Positions 1-5,629 of a DNA stretch of 12,697 bases are shown here, piece by piece; the first letter of the stretch is position 1, and every line of letters begins with the position of its first letter. The translations under genes and the position numbers were made by a program. Below the pieces are notes generated by a model. It worked only from the letters and a program-made list of their open reading frames with translations, was not told the DNA's origin and did not search any database. Location: the NCBI GenBank assembly GCA_041164825.1, contig JBEAOO010000078.1:1-12697 (forward strand). Reading direction: 5' to 3'. Source of the stretch: JBEAOO01 sp041164825 (GTDB taxonomy: Bacteria > Pseudomonadota > Gammaproteobacteria > Burkholderiales > Burkholderiaceae_C).

Positions 1-1
1 G

Positions 2-643
2 TTCGAGCCGCCTTCGCTCGACGACTGGCCCAAGGTCAACTGGACACCCGACGTGGAAAAGAGCAAGCGCGTCAACCTCAACACCCTGACCAACGCGGAA
101 GTGGCGTCATGGAAGGCCGGCGAGACCCTGCTGCTCAACGGCAAGATGCTGACCGGGCGCGACGCTGCGCACAAACGCATTCAGGGCCTGTTGGCCAAAG
201 GCGAGGCGCTGCCGGTTGATTTCACCAACCGGGTGATTTATTACGTTGGCCCAGTAGACCCCGTGGGCAGTGAGGCGGTTGGCCCGGCCGGCCCCACCAC
301 CGCCACCCGCATGGACGGTTTCACCGAGATGATGCTGGCCCAAACGGGCCTGATCGCCATGGTCGGCAAAGCCGAGCGCGGCCCGGTCGCCATCGAAGCC
401 ATCCAGAAGCACAAGAGTGCCTACCTGATGGCCGTGGGCGGCGCCGCTTACCTGGTCTCCAAGGCCATCAAGGCCGCCAAGGTGGTGGGCTTTGCCGACC
501 TGGGCATGGAAGCCATCTACGAGTTCGACATCGTCGACATGCCGGTGACGGTGGCGGTGGATTCGGCCGGGGTGTCGGTGCACAACACGGGGCCCAAGGA
601 ATGGGCGGCGAAGATTGGTGGCATCCCGGTCAAGGTGATGTGA
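2..643 (+). CDS. fumA: Fumarate hydratase class I, C-terminal part (5' end outside the window)
   Basis: Fumarase interconverts fumarate and L-malate in the TCA cycle; class I enzymes are cytoplasmic and use an oxygen-sensitive [4Fe-4S] cluster. The frame is open from base 2 and gives 213 residues, beginning FEPPSLDDWPKV, before the TGA at 641-643. The visible part matches the C-terminal swivel domain of the iron-sulfur hydro-lyases. It shows GPAGPTTATRMD (bases about 284-319), the GPTT-x-x-RMD signature of the family, then the KSAYLMAVGGAAYLVSKAIK stretch and the closing FDIVDMPVTVAVDSAGVSVH segment. Family members are roughly 500-550 residues, so more than half, including the cluster cysteines, lies upstream of the window. 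A GTG at 53 could be mistaken for a start, but homology continues before it. A good terminator follows 75 nt after the stop, so this is the end of its transcript. The fumA symbol reflects class I membership; separation from paralogues was not possible. Confidence 0.93.
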   Translation, partial: FEPPSLDDWPKVNWTPDVEKSKRVNLNTLTNAEVASWKAGETLLLNGKMLTGRDAAHKRIQGLLAKGEALPVDFTNRVIYYVGPVDPVGSEAVGPAGPTTATRMDGFTEMMLAQTGLIAMVGKAERGPVAIEAIQKHKSAYLMAVGGAAYLVSKAIKAAKVVGFADLGMEAIYEFDIVDMPVTVAVDSAGVSVHNTGPKEWAAKIGGIPVKVM

Positions 644-674
644 TCGGTTGAGCCACCGCTTGGCTCGAACGCGG

Positions 675-706
675 AGATGGGCGTTCGAGATGGGCGTTCG
701 AGATGG
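675..706. repeat. 13-bp tandem repeat, about 2.5 copies
   Basis: The unit AGATGGGCGTTCG occurs at 675-687 and 688-700, followed by a partial AGATGG at 701-706. The preceding CTCGAACGC (664-672) is a partial reverse complement, so a small hairpin is also possible. It lies between the fumarase stop and its terminator. No function is apparent. Confidence 0.8.
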
Positions 707-717
707 CTTGATGGCGG

Positions 718-750
718 CAGCCCGGCTTTGGTCGGGCTGTTTGCTTTCTG
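718..750 (+). terminator. Intrinsic terminator after the fumarase gene
   Basis: The stem AGCCCGGC (719-726) and GTCGGGCT (731-738) has 8 pairs, including one G-T, closing a TTTG loop. It is followed by the T-rich tail GTTTGCTTTCT (739-749). It lies 75 nt past the fumarase stop on the same strand. The CAGCCCG...CGGGCTG form with a TTTGCTTT tail is a usual terminator shape in this group of bacteria. Confidence 0.8.
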
Positions 751-772
751 GGTTTTGGGTTTTGGGTTTTGG
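750..772 (+). repeat. GGGTTTT heptamer repeat, three copies plus GG
   Basis: GGGTTTT is repeated at 750-756, 757-763 and 764-770, then GG. Three GGG runs with four-base loops plus a final GG could form a two-layer G-quadruplex on the plus strand, or an incomplete three-layer one. It sits just downstream of the fumarase terminator in non-coding DNA. Confidence 0.7.
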
Positions 773-803
773 ATGCCTCTGGGTGGTGGTGTTTGCCGCT
801 TGC

Positions 804-1316
804 GGCAGCCCGCCGGGTTCCGCCCCGGCATGGCGGGTAACTTTCTTCTGCGGGGCCCAGAAGAAAGTCACCAAAGAAGAGGGCCTGAATCCATCCTGCC
901 AAACCTCGGCCTCGATGGGTTCTGTTGATGGCGGCCAAGGCTACTCGCCGCACCGCGCGTCCGTCAACGGCTCGCTGGGCGAGTGGCGGCCCTGCGGGCC
1001 GCTCGCTTTGCTGCGCTTGCGATGCCTGCGGCGCCGGCGTCCGTCGCGATGCACCGATCGATCGCATCGGCGCCACCCGTGGCACGCGGTCGGGGTCGAG
1101 CACGCGAAGACCCAGCGGCCCGCAGGGCCGCCACTCGCCCAGCGAGAGGCGGACGGACGCTGGCTGTCCCGAGCGTCAGCCGATCGCCATCAACAGAACT
1201 TTTCGACGCAGATGCGCGGTCAGATGGCTCTTCGGGCCCTCTTCTTTGGTGACTTTCTTCTGGGCCCAGCAGAAGAAAGTTACCCGCCATGCCGGGGCGG
1301 AACCCGGCGGGCTGCC
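804..1316. repeat. 513-bp nested inverted repeat (MITE-like or paired palindromic repeat)
   Basis: The outer arms, 804-885 and 1235-1316, are 82 nt each and are reverse complements with one mismatch. Further in, two blocks are also perfect reverse complements: 919-933 with 1185-1199 (15 nt), and 971-1003 with 1114-1146 (33 nt, extended by a 9-nt match GACGGACGC at 1152-1160 facing GCGTCCGTC at 957-965). The diverged spacers between blocks have almost equal lengths on the two sides (33 versus 35 nt, and 37 versus 38 nt), so the whole element is a diverged head-to-head duplication around a 110-nt centre. It has no transposase gene. Open frames across the arms give peptides such as VTFFWAQQKKVTRHAGAEPG in several frames. 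I recognise this as a recurrent motif in spurious proteins of Comamonadaceae, which suggests a dispersed repeat. The rest of 644-1388 holds only the tandem repeats, the terminator and a hairpin. Confidence 0.9.
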
Positions 1317-1362
1317 ACGCACGGCAACCACACCCAGCCGCGCGCACCACATCGAGCCCCGC

Positions 1363-1383
1363 CTGCCGCGCACTCCGCGGCAG
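1363..1383 (-). other. GC-rich hairpin just downstream of xerD
   Basis: CTGCCGCG (1363-1370) and CGCGGCAG (1376-1383) form a perfect 8-bp stem with a 5-nt loop, 5 nt beyond the xerD stop codon. On the xerD strand no T-run follows, so it is at best a weak or Rho-assisted terminator or an RNA-stabilising hairpin. Confidence 0.5.
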
Positions 1384-1388
1384 CCCAT

Positions 1389-2330
1389 TCACCCCCGCGG
1401 ATGATGCGCCGCATGCAACGCCTTCAACCGCTCCCGCGCCACGTGCGTGTAGATGGTGGTGGTGGAGATGTCGGCGTGTCCCAGCAGCATCTGCACGGCG
1501 CGCAAATCGGCACCGTGGTTGAGCAAGTGGGTGGCAAAGGCGTGGCGCAAGGTGTGGGGTGACAAGGGCACGTGCACGCCGCCGCTCAGGGCGTGGGCCT
1601 TCACAATTTTCCAGAACATCTGCCGGCTCATCGGGCCGCCTTGCACGGTGACGAACAGCGCGTCGCTCACCTGCCCCTTGAGGATCACGCCGCGCGCCTC
1701 GGCCACATAACGCAGCAGCCACTCGCGGGCCTCTTCGCCAAAAGGCAGCAGGCGCTCTTTCGAGCCCTTGCCGGTGACACGCAGCGCGCCGTCGCTGAGG
1801 CTGAGGTGCACGGCCTTGAGCGTCACCAGCTCCGTCACGCGCAGGCCGCTGGCGTACATCAGCTCCAGCATGGAGCGGTCGCGCAGGCCCAGCGGCGTGG
1901 TCACGTCGGGGGCGCGCAGCAGGGCGTCCACCTGGGCTTCGCTCAGCGTTTTGATGGAACGCGCCCGTTGCCGCGCCGCCTGCAATTTCAGCGTCGGGTC
2001 TTGCACCACATGGTGCTCACGCAGCGCCCAGCGGAAGTAGCGTTTGAACACCGTGAGGCGGCGGTTGCTGCTGGTGGCTTCGCTGCCTGCGTGGCGTGCC
2101 TGCGCATAGGCCATGAGGTCGGATTCGGTGCTGCCGTTGATGCCTGCCGGCGCGGGCCGCGCGCCAGCCAGCCACTGGCCGTACAGCGTGAGGTCGCGGC
2201 GGTAGGCGGCCAGGGTGTTGGGCGACAGGCCGTCTTCGATCCACAGCGCATCGATGAAGGCATCGATGGCGGCTTGGCTGGCGGCGGGCAAGGGCTTGGC
2301 GGGGTGTTTGGCGGGCGTTGGAGCGGTCAT
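1389..2330 (-). CDS. xerD: Site-specific tyrosine recombinase XerD
   Basis: XerD acts with XerC at the dif site to resolve chromosome dimers at division, usually with FtsK. The 313-residue product has the usual length of about 300. Residues 17-105 form the SAM-like N-terminal DNA-binding domain (IDAFIDALWIEDGLSPNTL, then AAYRRDLTLY). The catalytic domain follows, with all expected residues in place: Arg164 (ASGLRVTEL), Lys188 (TGKGSKERLLPF), His259 and Arg262 (HTLRHAFATHLL), His285 (LLGHADISTT) and nucleophile Tyr294 (IYTHV). The ATG at 2328-2330 is chosen because the family N-terminus begins soon after it. The frame stays open upstream to 2444 with unfamily-like sequence, and no clear Shine-Dalgarno is visible. 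The motifs GLSPNTLAAYRRDL and HTLRHAFATHLLNHGADLRAVQ fit XerD more than XerC or an integrase. No phage or integron genes lie nearby. Confidence 0.93.
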   Translation of the reverse strand: MTAPTPAKHPAKPLPAASQAAIDAFIDALWIEDGLSPNTLAAYRRDLTLYGQWLAGARPAPAGINGSTESDLMAYAQARHAGSEATSSNRRLTVFKRYFRWALREHHVVQDPTLKLQAARQRARSIKTLSEAQVDALLRAPDVTTPLGLRDRSMLELMYASGLRVTELVTLKAVHLSLSDGALRVTGKGSKERLLPFGEEAREWLLRYVAEARGVILKGQVSDALFVTVQGGPMSRQMFWKIVKAHALSGGVHVPLSPHTLRHAFATHLLNHGADLRAVQMLLGHADISTTTIYTHVARERLKALHAAHHPRG

Positions 2331-2381
2331 GGAATGAAGAAAAGTGCGCCGCCTTGGGCGCCCATCGGCGAGTGTCGTGAA

Positions 2382-2407
2382 AGCGCTGCACCGTGCGGCA
2401 CAGCGCT
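2382..2407. other. Hairpin upstream of xerD
   Basis: AGCGCTG (2382-2388) and CAGCGCT (2401-2407) form a 7-bp stem around a 12-nt loop, 52 nt before the xerD start. Its right side is part of the 15-nt direct repeat described separately. It could act in the xerD leader or simply be the edge of the repeat element. Confidence 0.45.
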
Positions 2408-2800
2408 CAGTGGCCGCGGTCTGCGGGCAGTGGCAGCAACGCATGCGCGTTCACGCTCGCGCTCGAAGGGATCCAAACTAACGCAAGCGGTAGGGGCCGC
2501 TCTCGGAAGGTAGCCACCCTTGGCCTGAGGCTGCTTCACGTTCGACGATCTGCACGAGGGCGGCGATGGGCCGGGCCGATGTGCTCCGTGTCCCCCGGGC
2601 CGGCTGCGCGGGCCCGCCTCCTCTACCTGCGCACATCGGCCCGGCCCATCACCGCCCCGCAAGCACCGCGGCATGCGTACAGGTGGCATGCCACCACCGG
2701 TTCGGGGGAGTGCTGTGCCGGGCCGATGTGCGCAGGTCAAGGGGGAGCCGGCCGCAGGCCGGCGGAGAACACGGAGCAACGTGAATGCGGCACAGCGCTC
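2394..2800. repeat. Pair of 15-nt direct repeats flanking the palindromic repeat cluster
   Basis: TGCGGCACAGCGCTC occurs identically at 2394-2408 and 2786-2800, with 377 nt between that include the whole palindromic cluster. The related GAGCGCTGTGCCG (reverse complement of most of it) borders the copy at 9580-9592. It is therefore more likely an edge module of the repeat family than an insertion-site duplication. The rest of 2331-2902 shows no plausible gene. Confidence 0.7.
2558..2749. repeat. BIME-like cluster of palindromic repeats, three core copies
   Basis: The core GCCGGGCCGATGTGC appears at 2570-2584 (+), as its reverse complement at 2631-2645, and at 2717-2731 (+). The first two form a head-to-head palindrome: GGCGATGGGCCGGGCCGATG facing CATCGGCCCGGCCCATCACC. 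The third lies in the longer module GTGCTGTGCCGGGCC...GTGCGCAGGTCAAGGGGGA, which recurs at 9580 onward. The left module GAGGGCGGCGATGGGCCGGG recurs inverted at 9731-9755. Alternating orientation of short GC-rich palindromes between genes is how REP/BIME arrays look. No REP-associated (RAYT) transposase is present in the window. Confidence 0.85.
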
Positions 2801-2902
2801 CCCTTGCAACAGCCCAGGAATGGAGTTCGCCTCAGCACGCTCAGTGCCAGGAGCCGAACCCACCGGCCACGGCGACACTGCACTCATGACCACCAGCCCG
2901 CA

Positions 2903-3898
2903 TCAATCAAGTTTGAGCTTCTGCGTCGCCACCACTTTTTTGTAGACCTCGAACTCGGCCGCCGTCTGCGCCGCAAACTGCTCGGGTGTGTTGAGCACCA
3001 AGATGGAGCCGGTGTCTTCGATGCGCTTCTTCACCGACGGGTCTTCGGCGGTCTTTTTCACCGCCGCGTGGATCTTGTCGACGATCTCGCGCGGCAAGCC
3101 CTTGGGCGCCTGGATGCCGTAGAAGGCCATGCGGTTCACGCCCTCCAGGCCCACTTCCTTGAAGGTGGGCACGTCGGGCAGCTGCGCCAGGCGCTGCGGG
3201 GCCGACACCACGATGGCGATCAAGCGACCGTCTTTGATGAAAGGCAGCGCCGAAGGCAGGTTGTCAAAAATCATCGGCACCTGGCCGGCAACGGTGTCGT
3301 TGAGCGCCGGGCCCGCGCCGCGGTAGGGAATGTGGGTGACGAAGGTGCCCGACAGGCTCTTGAACAGCTCCATCTGCAGGTGGCCAATGCCGCCTGTGCC
3401 GGAGCTGGAGTAGCTGTACTTGCCGGGGTTCTTCTTCAGCTCAGCCAAAAAGCCCTTGAAGTCGCGCGCGGGGAAACTCGGGTGCACCGCAATCACATTG
3501 GGCGTGGCCGCCACGTTGATGATGGGCACGAAGTCGGTGATCGGGTTGTAGGCGATCTTGGGGTTGATGGCGGGGTTGGCCGCCACCGTGGACACGGTGG
3601 CCACGCCCAGCGTGTAGCCATCGGGGGCAGCCTTGGCAATCTCGGCCGCGCCGATCGAGCCACCGCCGCCGCCGCGGTTTTCCACCACCACGGTTTGGCC
3701 GAGCGGGCCGTTCAGCTTTTCGGCCAGCACGCGGGCAATGATGTCGGTGGTGCCGCCGGCCGCAAAGGGCACGATCAGCCGCACCGGCTTGGCCGCGGGC
3801 CAGGCCTGGGCCTGCGCGCTGGTGCTGGTGGCGAGTGCGGCGAGGGCCAGGGCGCTCAGCGCCAGGGTGGTCGTCAACAGGGATCGGCGTGCGGTCAT
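2903..3898 (-). CDS. Bug/TctC-family periplasmic solute-binding protein
   Basis: These proteins bind carboxylates or other small solutes in the periplasm, some for tripartite tricarboxylate transporters. The 331-residue product has the usual family length. Residues 1-32 are a signal peptide: basic MTARRS, a hydrophobic run, then SAQAQA before WPAAKP. Mature-protein signatures are VPFAAGGTTDIIARVLAEKL (43-62), VVENRGGGGGSIGA (71-84), PDGYTLG (92-98), HIPYRGAGPA, and the late APKGLPREIVDKIHAAV segment. The ATG at 3896-3898 is supported by AGAGGAG six nt upstream. No TctA/TctB membrane genes are adjacent, so this is an orphan, common in Burkholderiales where such genes are greatly expanded. The chalcone isomerase-like gene lies 100 nt upstream on the same strand; co-transcription is possible but not shown. 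The ligand cannot be read from the sequence. Confidence 0.92.
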   Translation of the reverse strand: MTARRSLLTTTLALSALALAALATSTSAQAQAWPAAKPVRLIVPFAAGGTTDIIARVLAEKLNGPLGQTVVVENRGGGGGSIGAAEIAKAAPDGYTLGVATVSTVAANPAINPKIAYNPITDFVPIINVAATPNVIAVHPSFPARDFKGFLAELKKNPGKYSYSSSGTGGIGHLQMELFKSLSGTFVTHIPYRGAGPALNDTVAGQVPMIFDNLPSALPFIKDGRLIAIVVSAPQRLAQLPDVPTFKEVGLEGVNRMAFYGIQAPKGLPREIVDKIHAAVKKTAEDPSVKKRIEDTGSILVLNTPEQFAAQTAAEFEVYKKVVATQKLKLD

Positions 3899-3903
3899 CG
3901 GGG

Positions 3904-3910
3904 CTCCTCT
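3904..3910 (-). promoter_or_regulatory. Ribosome binding site of the Bug protein gene
   Basis: AGAGGAG on the minus strand, 5 nt before the ATG at 3896-3898. It is one of the two clear Shine-Dalgarno sequences in the window and supports the chosen start. Confidence 0.75.
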
Positions 3911-3998
3911 GTGAAAAAAATGGGTCGCAGTTTGGAAATCAGAAATCGGGAAGCGGGAAGCGGAGATCAGGAATCAGCGGGCTGGGCGCCGCCGGCCA

Positions 3999-4625
3999 TC
4001 AGGGCGCGACTTTGCCGCCCAGCAGCCCGGCCTTCAATTCGGCATCCACCGGCTTGTCGCCGATGAAGATGTTCAACAAGGCGGCGTAGAGGTCGTCGCC
4101 CGGCAACACGGTGCCACGCGCGGCCCCATTGAGCAGCAATTGCGTGCCCACGCTGGGCACAAAATCGAGGTCAACAACATCGCCCTTTTTCACGGTGCCG
4201 ATCTGGTTCACCGCGGCATCAAACAGCGCCATGCGATCGACCAGCTTGGCTTGCTCGGCGGCCGGCACATTGCGCTCAATGCCTTTGTGGAAGGCCTTGA
4301 TGAACTCTTTGGCGTCCACCTTGAGCATCATCTTCAGGCGCAGCCGCTTGGGGCCGGACGTGGCGAGCACCAAGGCGGGCGTGCGCGCCTTGTCGCGCAA
4401 ATACAAACCCGCGGCGTAGCCCTTGAGCCAGGCCACCGCGCGCAGGCCCATGCCGTTGAGTTGCAGCGGCGTGTCGGCCAGTTGGATGCGGTCGTCAAAG
4501 CTTTGACCAGAGATGCTGGCCGAGTGCGCTGGCGTGGCCAGCACCAAGCCCAAGGCAAGGCCCAGCGCCCGCAGCGCGGCACCCAACCATCGTCGAGCGC
4601 CCCAGGGTGGAACAAGTGCAGTCAT
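3999..4625 (-). CDS. Chalcone isomerase-like exported protein
   Basis: The 208-residue product has a signal peptide (about residues 1-35: RRW, then a Leu/Ala-rich core, then TPAHS before ASISG) and one chalcone-isomerase-like domain. The segment LQLNGMGLRAVAWLKGYAAG (54-73) followed by LYL is the family hallmark. Later come LRLKMMLKVDAKEFIKAF and the C-terminal VLPGDDLYAALLNIFIGDKP, matching the bacterial chalcone isomerase-like domain (PF16036 type). Bacterial members are not known flavonoid enzymes; they are usually small periplasmic proteins of unknown or ligand-binding role. The ATG at 4623-4625 gives the best signal peptide. An ATG 18 nt further upstream (4641-4643) is an alternative and neither has a strong Shine-Dalgarno. 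It is divergent from the AEC permease gene with 79 nt between starts, so promoters must lie in or overlap that gap. Confidence 0.82.
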   Translation of the reverse strand: MTALVPPWGARRWLGAALRALGLALGLVLATPAHSASISGQSFDDRIQLADTPLQLNGMGLRAVAWLKGYAAGLYLRDKARTPALVLATSGPKRLRLKMMLKVDAKEFIKAFHKGIERNVPAAEQAKLVDRMALFDAAVNQIGTVKKGDVVDLDFVPSVGTQLLLNGAARGTVLPGDDLYAALLNIFIGDKPVDAELKAGLLGGKVAP

Positions 4626-4704
4626 GGCTGCATTCTGCGGCATGCCGCTCGTGCTTGCGCAGCTCGGTGCTGGCCGCAGCGGCCCGCGCTGGCACACTGC
4701 CCAC

Positions 4705-5610
4705 ATGTCGAATGTGTTGTTGTTGCTGCCTGACTTTTTGCTGATCGTGCTGGGCTACGTGCTGTGCCACCGCACGGCGCTGAACCGCCCCGTGTGGGAA
4801 GCCACCGAGCGCTTGGTGTACTTTCTGCTGTTCCCGGTGCTGCTGTTCAACGCCGTGCTGCGCAGCCCGCTGCACCTGGGCGAGACGCTGAGTTTTGCGG
4901 GTGCGGGCGTGGGTGCGGTGGGCGTGGGCATCGTGGTCGCCTTGGCGATCGGGCAGTTGCCGGGGGTGGACGCCAAGCTGCATGCCTCGGGCGCACAAAC
5001 CGCGTTCCGCTTCAACTCCTACATCGGCCTGGCGCTGGCCGACCGGCTCCTGGGCGCGCCCGGCGTGGCCGCCATGGCGCTGCTGCTGGCGCTGTGCGTG
5101 CCGCTGTGCAATGTGGCGGCGGTGTGGCCGCTGGCCAAACACGGCGGGCACTCTTACCTGCGCGAGCTCGCGCGCAATCCGCTCATCATCGCCACGCTGG
5201 CGGGCCTGCTGGGCAATGTGCTGGGGCTCACCTTGCCCGAGGCGGTCAACACCGTGATGACGCGCGTGGGCACCGCCGCCCTGCCCTTGGGGCTGATGGC
5301 CGTGGGCGCGGGCTTGCAGATTGGCGGCTTGCGCAGCGGGCCCCGGCTGGCGGCGAGCTTCATGCTGATCCGCCACGCGCTGGTGCCGCTGGCCGGCCTG
5401 GCACTGAGCGTCTTGCTGGCCCTCACGCCTGAGCAGCGGCTGATCGTGGTGGCTTTTGCGGCCCTGCCCACCGCCTCCAGCGCCTATGTGCTGGCGGCAC
5501 GCATGGGCGGCGATGGGCCCTACGTGGCCGGGCTGGTCACGCTCTCCACGCTGCTGGGCATGGTGAGTGTGCCGGTCTGGCTGGCGGTGCTGGGCACGTT
5601 CGCGCCTTGA
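4705..5610 (+). CDS. AEC-family (auxin efflux carrier type) transporter
   Basis: An inner-membrane permease of 301 residues, the usual length for the bacterial AEC family (PF03547, Mem_trans), whose characterised members carry malate or malonate. The chain is almost wholly hydrophobic with about ten membrane segments, from MSNVLLLLPDFLLIVLGYVL to VTLSTLLGMVSVPVWLAVLG. Family features include LVYFLLFPVLLFNAVL near the start, RNPLIIATLAGLLGNVLGL midway, PLGLMAVGAGLQ, and the late ALPTASSAYVLAARMGGD segment. The ATG at 4705 is chosen because the first membrane helix begins immediately after it; the frame extends upstream to 4513 but overlaps the divergent gene and reads as non-membrane sequence. 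No strong Shine-Dalgarno is seen. The gene converges on the kinase gene with 19 nt between stops and no terminator. The substrate cannot be assigned. Confidence 0.9.
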   Translation: MSNVLLLLPDFLLIVLGYVLCHRTALNRPVWEATERLVYFLLFPVLLFNAVLRSPLHLGETLSFAGAGVGAVGVGIVVALAIGQLPGVDAKLHASGAQTAFRFNSYIGLALADRLLGAPGVAAMALLLALCVPLCNVAAVWPLAKHGGHSYLRELARNPLIIATLAGLLGNVLGLTLPEAVNTVMTRVGTAALPLGLMAVGAGLQIGGLRSGPRLAASFMLIRHALVPLAGLALSVLLALTPEQRLIVVAFAALPTASSAYVLAARMGGDGPYVAGLVTLSTLLGMVSVPVWLAVLGTFAP

Positions 5611-5629
5611 ACTGCACAGCGCGCGCGGC

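Noticed and set aside
804..1316. Insertion sequence or transposon with a transposase gene
   Set aside because: No transposase motif is encoded between the arms, and the flanks show no clear target duplication. I leave it as a MITE-like repeat.
648..1562. Open frames running through the 804-1316 palindrome, on both strands
   Set aside because: They follow the inverted repeat and run into antisense xerD sequence. The peptides are the repeat-derived VTFFW/NFLL type with no domain.
1389..2330. Phage or integrative-element integrase rather than XerD
   Set aside because: Length, the complete XerD-type motifs and the absence of nearby phage genes, tRNA attachment site or excisionase favour housekeeping XerD. 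I also saw no dif-like site in the window.
2558..2749. CRISPR array
   Set aside because: The repeats alternate in orientation, have irregular spacing and differ in length, and there are no cas genes.
2327..2893. Possible 188-codon gene on the minus strand between xerD and the Bug gene
   Set aside because: Most of it is palindromic repeat DNA, with no recognisable domain and biased Pro/Arg/Gly content.
2393..4066. Open frame of 557 codons on the plus strand across the repeat cluster and the Bug gene
   Set aside because: Its product is Arg/His/Gly-rich and low in complexity, and it lies opposite a well-supported TctC-family gene with a signal peptide and ribosome site.
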